Assembly: GCA_963920665.1 (NCBI GenBank)
Contig: OY987265.1
Location: 7,569,001-7,633,000 of the forward strand
DNA length: 64,000 nt
DNA from: Straminergon stramineum
Lineage: Eukaryota; Streptophyta; Bryopsida; Hypnales; Calliergonaceae
Reading direction: 5' to 3'
Of the stretch, positions 39,260-49,975 are shown in pieces (the first letter of the stretch is position 1; each line of letters opens with the position of its first letter). The translations under genes and the position numbers were made by a program. The notes beneath the pieces are model-generated. The model was not told where the DNA came from and made no database searches. It saw only the letters and a program-made list of their open reading frames with translations.

Positions 39260-40020
39260 GTAAATTTGAAGAGCATCCTCCAAAAAAATTTTGGTCTTTG
39301 ACTTTGAAGATATTTGAGAAGCTTGTGACATGCTAGTTGTTCTCTATGTGTCTTGTTGTACTTTGAAGAAAATTATGTTCGATGATGCAAATTTTTACAA
39401 TTGTTTTCATAAAAATGTGTACACTTCAAAAATTGTTGGATGTAACAAGAAATTAGATTTTCCCTAAATTTTAAAAATGCACCACTCGAAGTAAAACCTG
39501 CATATGAAATGATTATTGAAAAAAAATTTAAGAATTGTTTATTGTTTATAGTTTAATCAAACTAAGTAGTGACAAGAAATTTTTTGTACAAGTATACTTT
39601 TTTCAAATTTTTTAGTAAGTGGAATGAGGGATGTTTTTAATTTTTGGTAAGAATTTCACAAATTTCAGAATTTTATGATATGAGACACTATTAACTAAAC
39701 TATAACTTTGAATTTTTATACTTCTCATAATTCCATCTAAAAAATATTCTAAAAATAATGGACAATATTTTATGAACAATTCATGCACTTTTCAAATTCT
39801 TCATGGGTTTAGGAAAAATTCAGACTTTAGAGTGATGTATAAGAAATGTAATATTGTAGACTTAAATTTTAGTGAATAGTGTTTTGCTTCATAGAATTTT
39901 CAAATTTAGGAAATACTTGACAAAAAATTATAAAAAGAATTCTCATTCCAATTACTTAGACCTCATGCAAGAAATTCACTTGCACAAAAAATTTCTTCTC
40001 ACTATTTAGTTTGAGTAAAT
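39260..40020. other. AT-rich spacer, no gene seen
   Basis: There are stops in every frame and no motif. A short inverted arrangement of TTTTTTGTACAAG-like and TTGCACAAAAAATTTC-like text is too weak to call. Confidence 0.4.
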
Positions 40021-40026
40021 TATGAA

Positions 40027-40950
40027 CCCCTAAAGTTCCATGACTATGTTTTCACCGGAACTACTCCAAAACTGCCATGTTTAGTACAAGTACAGTTTTT
40101 TTGGAAAAAAACTTCTTTGGACACATGTAAGCGTAGGATCTTGTAGTCTGATGACTTGAGAACATGCGGTGGAAATTTCAGAAATTTCCACCGCATGCAT
40201 TGCAAGATATAAGCATTCAAATTCACCGAAATTATTTTTTTGACCCTACAAAAAACAAAGCAACTGCACTTCACAAGCTCACTTTTCTATGACAAAAGGC
40301 CAAAATGGTGGTGCTTCTTTGGATTCTGTTTTCTAGACAAGATGGCCACATGCTTGAAAAATTTCAGATCATTTCGAATTGTACAACATATAGGAAAAAA
40401 TAGTAAGTAGATAGTAGTAGAAAATGATTTAAAATATGTAATTGTTAAGAATTTAATTATGGAATTGAAAAATGTCAATCCCAATGGTTTCAATGTTTGA
40501 ATAATCAATCTACATATGATAATCTGATTTTTTTCCAAAAATATGAAAAATTGAGTAAGATAAGGGACTTTAAAGATTATTTTAGAGTACAGAATCCATA
40601 ACTGCCCATAAATAGAAAATCCTCATAACTTTTGACTCATTCATCAAAATGGAATGATTCAAAGCTTCCGAAGTACATATCACTCTAGAAAACCAATTTC
40701 AAATTTTTGTTTCTAAAAAATAGTTTTTTTTTGAATCTGCCCAAACTGCCCATTTAGAAAAAAAAGTAACATAGTAGGCCATAACTATTTGACTCGTATT
40801 TCCAAATGTCATGAAATTTAGTGTTGATGAAAGATATTCCTCATCCCCAACTTCCATCAAAAATTGGGCCAAAATTATGCAATTCTCTAGTAACACATAC
40901 CTGCCCAAAATTGCTATGTAGCCAAAAAACGCATGCTGGTCCTTTAGGGG
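40027..40950 (-). mobile_element. CCCCTAAAG-family element, copy B2
   Basis: Reverse orientation, 924 bp, from CCCCTAAAGTTCC to CCTTTAGGGG then TTAA. A perfect GCGGTGGAAATTTC / GAAATTTCCACCGC palindrome at about 40,165-40,196 lies inside it. Confidence 0.75.
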
Positions 40951-41663
40951 TTAAGAAATCAAGACTTATTTTAAAATGTCCTAAAAGTGAATTTATATAT
41001 TATAATTAGTTTTCTTACATCACGAATTGTGTTTGAAATTTGTAGTTCCACAATTCAATGTGGCAATAGTCCATACCTTAAGATAGATTGTTTGTTTTGT
41101 TTTGTTTATTATGTTGAGATCTCATGGACTATGCATCCCCAGGCCGCATGCTTGGTATTGTCAGAAAGCCCTTGGCAAGGAGGGGTGCATGGGCTTTGTT
41201 TCATGGTGTTTGGATCTACAATGTGAAAGTTATTGAACTTCCAAGTTTTTGGAATAAAATAAATTAGTGAATTAGAAAATTACTTTTACTTTTCTTCTAC
41301 ACTAAATAGGGGTATTAAAGGGACCAAAATTAAAGAAATTGATTGTGAAAAATTGTAGATGTTTGAAACATGATGTACATACCTGGGACACTTCAATAAG
41401 TATTGATGTACAAGAAAGATAGATATTTATATAGTGTGAAATGTCAATTAGTTAGTATGGTCCCCTTCATACCCCTATTGAGTATAACTGTGGCAACGGC
41501 ACAGGGCACACTAGTTTGAAGTGAAAGAAGCATTTCGAGCATCACTGTAGCTCTACGGGCACATTACGATGACCTTTGGTGACCGAACAGGAAGTTAGAG
41601 AGTTGCTTCCTCAGTAAGTTAACAGAAGCGCTCGCCGAAAGTTACAATTCCGCTCTGCTTAGA

Positions 41664-41768
41664 GACACCCCCCCGGGTATTTCAAGCGCAGCATTCAGAA
41701 TACCCCCCCGGCCCCACATGGTGGGGGGGGTTAAATAACAATGGTCCTCGCGAGACCGGGGGGGTGAT
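41664..41768. repeat. Right G/C-run foldback end
   Basis: CACCCCCCCGGGTAT faces GAGACCGGGGGGGTG, about 100 bp in total. This is the counterpart of the left foldback in the opposite order, with its two C-runs about 35 bp apart. It touches the right copy of GTGATGACCA. Confidence 0.75.
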
Positions 41769-41773
41769 GACCA

Positions 41774-41935
41774 GCCGGTTTCCGCGTCGACGCGGCTGAG
41801 GAGACTTCTTTTTTATCTACTGTTGCTCGAGTCGCACATCGTCTACGTGCAACTTTACGAGGGCACTGCCAAGATCGAGTCAATGATCGAGTATCTTCTA
41901 CTTTGGTGATATTTTGTTTGCAGCAGGTTCAAAAT
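41774..41935 (+). repeat. Continuation of block A beyond the insertion
   Basis: Matches 9,395-9,515 (TTGCTC-AGTCG, TGCAACTTTRYGAGGGCA, ATCTTCT). It supplies the right half of the interrupted target. Confidence 0.8.
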
Positions 41936-42309
41936 TTGAACTTCAAATCAGTTGTGGAAAAATAATTCTCTAGAGTGAGTCACTCTGTGAAATTCATTTC
42001 AATTCTCGCTCCAGAGAAGGACAGATGAATTCTTGCAGGCTAATCCGACTTTGGGATGAGGCCGTCGAGTTGCAGCTGCTTGAACTTTGAACAACTTGAG
42101 AATCGCAACTGGAAGTTTATTGTTGCAAATTTGTCAAAAGTCAACAATTTGTTACACGATATTCTGTTGCTCATCTGACACTTGCCTTCAATTGTTGGGT
42201 CAATTTTAATGGTGTTTGGATTCTCTCTAACATCATCTAATTACAAATGTATCACCTACAACAATGTAGACTGGTTTCCATTCAAAGGCTGATGATCGTA
42301 ATGGAATTC

Positions 42310-42955
42310 ATAGTTTATTCATATGGTGTTCAAAAAATGCATTCCAAGAGAATCTAAAATCCTCTTGACTACTAACTAGACCCCACTAAAAAGATTCAAT
42401 ATTATAATGTAACCATGTTGAATTGATTCATTTGTAGGTTTTAAGTATACTTACCTTAGAATCTTTTGGCCTCATATTCTTACACTATATATTTATGTTT
42501 TTAATTGGATGCTATTGTATTCAACAACATTGTCAAATTTTAGAACTTCATAATTATTCTATTATCTATACAATATATATATTGGGTATACACTAGGTAT
42601 TTTGGAGACTTTATATGCCGAATACTCATACACTGTCCAAAAAAAGCAGCATTCTAAGAGAATCTAGAACCCCCTTTTCACTACCATCTAGATCCTACAA
42701 ATACTTTTTCAATATAATAATGTAACCATGCTGAAATGCTTCTCTTGTCGGTTTTAGGTGTACTTACCGAAGGAACTTCTGGCCTCATATTTTTATATTG
42801 TGTATAATTTTTGTTTTCATTTTGATGCAATTATATTCAAGTACATCATCATGTTTTAAAACTTCATACCATAGTACAAAGTGAAATCAATGTATTGGGT
42901 ACAGGTTGGGTATTCTGGAGATTATGTACGCCAAATATTCATACGGTCCTTCAGG
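42310..42955 (+). repeat. Twofold tandem repeat upstream of the second dioxygenase
   Basis: Two units of about 320 bp (from about 42,310 and about 42,640). Each has TCCAAAAAA, AAGAGAATCTA, AATATTATAATGTAACCATG-type text, TTTTAGGTGTACTTACC-type text and TTTTGGCCTCAT-type text. The first dioxygenase locus has only one unit (11,945-12,250). The extra unit lies about 520-1,160 bp before the start codon, in promoter position. Confidence 0.85.
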
Positions 42956-43473
42956 GACCTCCGGAGTTAACTGCGGTCATATATAAATGCGTCACTCACT
43001 GGGCTACTGAGCATACCTGGTTGCCATTCAGAGCTCAGTTCCTCCTCCTTCACCAGTACACTTGTAACCATTTTCGAATTCTCTGGTTCTTTTTGTATCA
43101 ACTGGTTTATTTGCAACGTTTCCAGCAGCAGAACATTCGGAAGCTTGGAAGGCCTAGCAACAGAGTCCCAGGCACAGAACCCAACTGCTGATCGATTAGG
43201 TGAGCCTCTGTAAAATTCAAGTGAAACCTTTAATATGTTTTGTTCAAAAATACTAACTTAACGTCCCATTCTTACAACAAAATTGGTAGTTCATTCCCAG
43301 CTGGAAGCTCTTGAAGTACCGCATGAATTGACGTTTCCAAACTCCGTTCCCTAATCAATTCGTTAGACAGGTTATGTGCTTCGATTCTTGTTGCCTAGTT
43401 AGTTTGCAAAATTACTTTATTTCCTGCTACTCCAGCTCATCTGCCTGTGTGGCCCTCGCATGAGACAGTCAAG

Positions 43474-46203
43474 ATGGTGGTATGGCTTACTACAACGAAG
43501 GATGAGTTCAGCGCTCTTGAACGAGGTGTAGTGGGACAACAGAGTGATGCCATTTCTGCCATGCAAGCTGTGCAGGCCGCAGCCCCTGCGCCCCTCACAA
43601 AGCAGGATGCAAGCTTTCTAGTGCCACTCTCTGAGCGAGTGACTTTACTTCCACATCAAGACTTCAGCCACGACATTCCCGTGATCGATCTCTCTGGCAG
43701 CCGTGAGGACACCATGGCTGCTCTTAAAAATGCTGCCACCTCGTGGGGTGTGTTTCAGGTACGATTTGATATGCAATTGGTTGCTCGCATAATGTGTAAG
43801 TACTAAGTTAATATCCTGTTTTGTTATTTTGAGTGCCCTCCACTATTAGAATGGATTCTTTTGGCGTACACATTGTCCCTATTTTTTTGAGAGTTCCAAA
43901 GCTGACTAGACTATATGTTCTTTCGATAATGATCGAATTGAATATGGTATGAATTGTTGTACAGTTAAACTGGAATTCTCCATTCTCATTGAAACGTTCA
44001 TAGGCAGTAAGTCTACATGTGATTTTCAAAGGTAAGTTTTAGACCTCAAATCTTGTCCACGTTTAATTAGCACGCCGAGAATGTAACCTTATTTACTTTT
44101 GAAGATCTACACACTGAGTTCAAGATTGCTTGAAAGCAGTCCTCAGCATAGAAAAATAAAGTTAAGATGTTCGCACAAACTTTACCGCTCACAATTTGTA
44201 TCGATTTTTAACAATTCCACTTCATCATCGACGGGTCATATCTGGAATGACAGATCTTTCCAAGCTGCTTAGGAACGATCTCTAGCTGACTCAGTCCATG
44301 ACTCTCAAGTGTTGAAGGTGTAAATCCAATTCCTCAATACTGAATGATGTGGACAGGGTAGCGCGTTAATTTTGTACTGCAACTGATGATAATCTTTGAC
44401 GACATGGTCAGGTGGTGAACCACGGAATTCCCGCATCAACCACAAATGAGATGCTGGCAGCGGCGAAGGACTTTTTCTCCTTGCCGGAAGAGGAGAAATT
44501 GACTTCGGTTGCTGATCACACGAAGGACGTGCCTCAAGGTTACAAGCCGATGGCAGGTTCGTTCCACCAAACTGCTGGCTGGAGCAACGTGCTGGAATAT
44601 ATCCTTCGACCTGAACTCCTCAGTCCAACCAAAGAAGCGTTTCCATCTGCTGCATTCAGGTACTCGGACCATTAGCCAGATCCTGCAACATCAATCTTGT
44701 GATGTAATTTTTGTTTTTATTTTAAAACATAGGAGGTGGAACGACAAGGAAACCACTAATATCACATACTTAGCTCATAACAATCACTTCCTAGTTGGAA
44801 ATTAATCCCAAGTTCTTGAACAGAAACTAGTAAGATCAACTAAAAAGTCATCAGTTGTAGCTTTAACTCCCTCTAAGTAAAGGTATACTACCATATTCTA
44901 TCATGCAGCACATCCCATCTTCTTTGGATTGAATATAATTTGGATTAAGTGACATTCATCATCCACACGGTGCATCGTTTTGCTTTATCGAGGGCATTGA
45001 TCCATCTCTAAATCTTCCATTTAGAAAACCTCTTGTAGTTTCCATTAAAAACTTCTGCAATAATGAATGACGTTCAGTTCAAAATTTCCAGGGTTTAATC
45101 TGAAATAATAGTAGCACCTGTTTCCAGTCTATTGATTGTATTCCAAATTCATAATAAAAATTGACTGAGATTTCTGCGCACCTTGTTACGTTGTCGTTCA
45201 GAGCTACAGCTGAGAATTTTGGGGAAGACCTTCACCAAGTGCTGGTACGCCTGGTGGAACTTCTACTCACTGCGCATTTGGGTCCAAAATCCGGACCAAG
45301 CAAGTCGACCAAATTGCTTGATGCCGATCACGTGCAAGTATTTCGCGTTGCTTCATACGAACCATGTCTGCAGCCTGATGCGGTGATGGGCATAAGAAGC
45401 CACGTGGACCACACGCTCATCTCTGGATTGGTGCAAGATAACACCGGCGGACTCCAAGTGGAAAAAGAAGGTCAGTGGCACGGGGTTGCACCTCTGCCGG
45501 GCGCCATTGTCATCCTCATGGGCACTGCCATTCAGGTGATGACTCAACACTGCCTCTTTCCAAAAATGTGCAAACATTCCAAAACGATCTGGGCATTGAA
45601 GGGTTAAAGACAAACTTTTCAAAGGATCAGACCTTAATCATACTCTAGCACCCATTTTGTTAAAATTTATTGTTAGAATCACTTCACATGGCCCGCAGCA
45701 ATTGCATTGAAAAGATTAGTTGAAATCACGCTTGAAAGTTGAGGTAATCTCACACTAGGAAATCTATCCTTTGCTTGAGGATATCTGCTGCATAACTCTA
45801 CACCAGCCCTTCAGTTTTCTCAACAATTTGGGTGCAGATGATAACCAACGACAACATCAAAGCTGTGAACCATCGGGCCGTGGTGAATGGGCACTCCAGT
45901 CGCATCTCCGTAACATCTGCTGTCAATCCAAGCAACGACACAATCCTGTTTCCTGCCCCCGAGCTGGTTGACGAAATGCACGCTCCGCTCTATCGCCCGT
46001 TCAAGTACGGAGAGTTTCGAGTCCAAGCATTTGAGGATGGGATACTCAAATCCACGGATGTGGTGGAGAAGTTCCGCATTGTACCGGTTGATGCAAAATC
46101 GGCACATCCAGTTGGGGATAAGCCACATGCCCCCAAATTGGAGCGGGATGGGTATTTTCCAGATCCACTTCGATTTGCAAGAGCCGGCATTGTTGTAGCT
46201 TAG
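43474..46203 (+). CDS. 2-oxoglutarate/Fe(II) dioxygenase, better-preserved copy
   Basis: DOXC-type plant dioxygenase. Exon 1 is 43474-43758 (95 codons, MVVWLTTTKDEF to WGVFQ). Exon 2 is 44412-44659 (VVNHGIP onward). Exon 3 is about 45161-45535. Exon 4 is 45838-46203 (stop TAG). Exon 1/2 and 3/4 join in frame. The iron site is HVD in exon 3 with a distal His in NHRAV, and the 2OG Arg is in SRIS. The N-terminal DFSHDIPVIDLSG strand and the LPHQ lead are typical. The weak point is the exon 2/3 junction: exon 2 ends in phase 2 at AG|GTACTC, and no AG acceptor gives the open frame at 45,161. The aligned CAG of the other copy is CAT here. So a missed splice form or recent inactivation is possible. 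Predicted length is about 340 residues, normal for the family. The substrate cannot be read from the sequence. Confidence 0.65.
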
Positions 46204-47939
46204 AATGCATGCTTCCAAGTTGCTAAGACAGAAGTCAAAGGAGATAGAGACGTACTACCTCCCGTGGTTCTTCCTTCTGGTCGCGTAGATGCTCAGTTTT
46301 TCAATATTTTTCACATTGGCATCACAACTTCATCAGAAAACCCAAAAGCCCTGAATCTTCAAACTTGCTGCAATACAGGTTGTACAACCTTAACACAGAT
46401 GTAGTAGTCTACATCAACATATTACATCATGCACTTTTGATGCAATACTATGAAGGGATAGGATGTTTGTGTGCTATCTGTATATAAATAGTACATTTTA
46501 TGTTTGCTACGTTAGTAAAGTTCAATACCATGCTTTTAGTGTGAATAGTATACAATTATATTTTGAAATAAATATTGTGTGCTTCATGCATTAATGATAT
46601 GTGTGCACTGTGAATTGTTGAAGCTATGAATTGTTGCATCATGTCTTGTTAGATTCGATATTCCTATCATTGATGTTTGATTTTTTAATAAGCCTATTTG
46701 GGGCTTTTGGGGGTAAAAAGCCATTACTACAAAATTCATTTACATAGCATTTAAGGACCCAACAATTTCATGTAGCAATTCCAAGGATTTGGAATTGCAA
46801 AATTGACACAAAACCTAATTTTCCGAGTACATCTAACAAGACATGATCTAAAATTCAAAAGCTATGATGTTATTCATCACAACTTATTTCATCAAGGTAT
46901 TGTTCATGACAAACCTTTAAATTGTCTCTAGGTGTATCAAAATCCAACCCTAGGCTCTCATAGACTTTCATTTTTCAAATTGTGTGCATCTTGTCTAATC
47001 GATATCTAGAAAAAAGTGATGCTTCCTGGTTCAATTGAATGTAGGTGTTACATTTTAAGTAGGGCGATTAAGGGTGTGCTAGCCTTACTTCCAATGACCT
47101 CTTCTACAAGCAATGTATTCCTAACTTGAATAATCATGGTCTTTTCAAGTGTTGCCATATTTGTGCATTAATGGATACTCATACTTTAACCCTTTAACAT
47201 CATTGCAAATACTAAGTGTCATCCTTGGAATTTTGTATGAAAAGGGGAGGTGTTGTACAATTGTTTGACCTTCAATAAGTGCTCAATCTTGGCTTTCTTT
47301 TTAAACATATAATTCACATGGTATCCAAAATTATGATTTCTATAGTGACTAGTCCAACCCTTCCAAGTTTATTCCTATAAGGACTCTACAAACTTGAAAG
47401 ATTCAATGGATGATTTACTATTAAATGATAGAAACAAATAATACACCTATTGATTCACTAATCAAAATATTTTGGTGACTACCTTGGTCAAGGGGGCCAT
47501 GTCCTTCCAAGGTTACACGTGTAAAGACATTGTGGACTAGAATGCACCCATTGGAATGGTCCAATGGATGACTTCACTATTGACTATAGAAAAAGAAAAT
47601 GCACCTATTGGTCCAATAATCAAAGAATATTTTTTTGAAATAAATGAAATGGAATTTCATTGCAAAGGGTAAAAAAATACACAGCTCACCATCCACAAGT
47701 GGCATGGTGGGACAAACTGGGACTAATACGACCTAACAAGATTGACAAAACTAGACCAACATTTGGAAAGGAGACCCGCCAATAGGCACAACTTGATGAA
47801 AGGCCACAAGTCTGACTCACATGGCCGACCGCAAGGCCATGCCTTACTATATTGGGAAGACCATGCCATTAAGGAGGTTGGAATATGAAGCTTGCAATCA
47901 GACCTTAGGCCACCCAACTAGATTGCCCTACATCCATTC

Positions 47940-49975
47940 ATGCAAAGAGATTGAATTTGCATCTCCATTTCATAAAGGAATTGTGGAGCTTTCGTTGCAT
48001 CTTAGGGGATCTCCACCTAGTGCTACAGACATTGGCCCATTTGGCTCTCCCACAGTCAAAAAGGCCACTCCAAATGTGTTGAAGAAGGCAGTCAAGAGAC
48101 CAAGAGAGTGAATTGAATACCAACTCGTTCCTTTGGGACCAAAGAGCCCAAAGAACAATCATGTGAGCCTCAAGCCAAATCCTTTTGAAGGCGTTAAACT
48201 TGCGAAGTATGCTCACTAAGAAGATACCTTGGCACCATATGAGTGGTTGCCAAGGACCTTATAAGTTCACTCCTACCTTAAGGGCATTTAGTATGTGGAT
48301 GGCCCATTGCTATGCACGTTGGGCAGAGAAACACTCCTCGAAACAGTGGAGCACCATTTCTTCTGAGTGGCGTAGGCTCACTAGGCAACGAGTATATCCA
48401 TTGTGTCATCAATTCTACCTCGCCAATGATTTTCAACTACTACCATATCCCAAATAAGCCAAAGGAGACCTACCTCCTTCCTAATGCATTCCAAAGGCCA
48501 CATTGGTTTCTAAAACAATCGGAAGTCTTCTAGCAAAGCACTACCCCATTTCCAGACTACCAAATTGGGTACCTAATGCATCCTACTCCCAGGGAGATCA
48601 CTTAGTGTCTCCATTAGGAACTACGTGTGTTAAGATTTTAGACCCCCTATATTATATTATAAAATTTAAATAAAACGAAAAGAAAAAAAATATGACTAGA
48701 TTTTCGGATTTTCCTACTTTGAAAGTTTATGTTGTGAATTATTGGTATTTTTGTTAGATAATTATAATTAGTTACAAATTTTTGAAGTAAAAAGATACAT
48801 TGTAGAGCTGAAAATAACTTTCACACCCCTATTTTATATAAGAAAAAATTGTCTAAAAAATGAACAAAAAATTCCTAAAAATAACACCCTATTGAAAGTT
48901 CATTTTCTTGAATAATGATGCAATGGTCATCTAAAATTTATTTTCTATAAACATTGGAGTTAAAAAACATGCCATTTTAGTTCATTATTCAACCTATTCT
49001 AAAAATCATTTCATATGTTATTCAAATTGGAAATTTTTGGCAATAGAAACCTATAGTCATTATTAAACAAAACTCAAAATTATAGGTTGAAATTACGATA
49101 TATTAAAAAGTATATAGGGGGTCAAAAAATCACTTTAATACACGTGGTTTGTTATGGATACACTAAGTGATCTCCCTAGGGTCCTCCTAAGGAGATTGCG
49201 GCCGATGCATGTAGTAAAGTTCATCAATGAGGTGCCTTGGTTGTTTGTTGCCCATGAAAATTTAGAAGGATTCTAGTAGATGGAGTCAATTCTACCATAG
49301 AAGAACTACACATTTGACTTTTTGGAGCCTCACTAGACTATTACAATCCGCACTCTATAGAAGGTTCCTCTCAGTCCTTGATCTCAAGGTACCTCCTAAT
49401 TTATTGGATTGGCTATGAGGATTTGTGCATTTGGAAGCACTGAAAACCCATGTGTTTGCCAAAGTTCTAGCAAGTGACTGTAGAGAGGGCCTACATGAAT
49501 ACAACAGCCTTCTAGGACTTATAAGACAACATGCAGAAGATCTTTGGTTTCCTATAGATACCACCCAATCTAATCTCCATCTTTGGCCTAACAAAATTGA
49601 GAAGTTAGCAAGTTTTCCCATTTTGCTTGGAGGGTGTTTATGACCACTTGCCATGTAGCGGTCTCATTCGTCATCAACCCAAATTTTTGCATGACCTCAT
49701 CACCTAAGAGGAATCGGTCATGAGTCATGGCATCTCTAACCATCTTTAGTCTCCACCTATGGAATTGTGCTACTCTCTTCTTCAGAAATCCTAGTCCAAT
49801 TAGGAAAACAGTGTGGGACCACCAAAAGGACTCAACTCTTGTTTCTTCGGGAGTTTTGGGGTTGACTAGTCAAATTTCATGGTGGAGCTTCTTTTGTGAT
49901 TCACTTACCCATTGTCAAGTAGAGAGGCCTTGCCCTAGGAAAACGCGGGGCTTCTAGCTGCAACTAGATGTGGCC
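47940..49975 (-). pseudogene. LINE ORF2, C-terminal region
   Basis: Weakly open segments on the - strand at 49,975-49,200 and 48,216-47,938, the second with W-x-LWSQRNELVFN, which resembles the zf-RVT/C-terminal part of plant LINEs. A hAT-like element separates them at 48,590-49,178. Confidence 0.6.
48590..49178. mobile_element. hAT-like non-autonomous element, 589 bp
   Basis: Left terminus CAGGGAGATCACTTAGTG, right terminus the complement of TAGGGAGATCACTTAGTG. The similarity runs on for about 65 bp to GACCCCCTATA. A C/T difference in the first base at the two ends is also seen in Ac-type hAT elements. Flanks CCTACTCC and GGGTCCTC do not form a clean 8-bp duplication. No coding capacity. 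Confidence 0.75.

Larger units (their letters stand above)
21251..41763. mobile_element. 20.5-kb composite insertion flanked by a 10-bp direct repeat
   Basis: GTGATGACCA is present at 21,241-21,250 and 41,764-41,773. Sequence left of the first copy and right of the second is together collinear with the uninterrupted paralogue at 9,340-9,515, so this span is an insertion. A 10-bp target duplication fits the 8-11 bp range of Mutator-like elements, but no mudrA-type transposase was seen. The ends carry related G/C-run foldbacks rather than a clean long terminal repeat. The interior is a nest of older elements. It could be one large element that collected insertions, or a captured block. Confidence 0.6.
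42310..47200 (+). repeat. Segmental-duplication block B, copy 2
   Basis: Second copy of 11,945-18,110. It lacks the foldback element present in copy 1, and its downstream part is shorter. Confidence 0.9.

Noticed and set aside
26408..40950. Calling the CCCCTAAAG family piggyBac because of TTAA next to its ends.
   Set aside because: TTAA is constant only at the right end; the left flank varies, so a TTAA target duplication is not shown.
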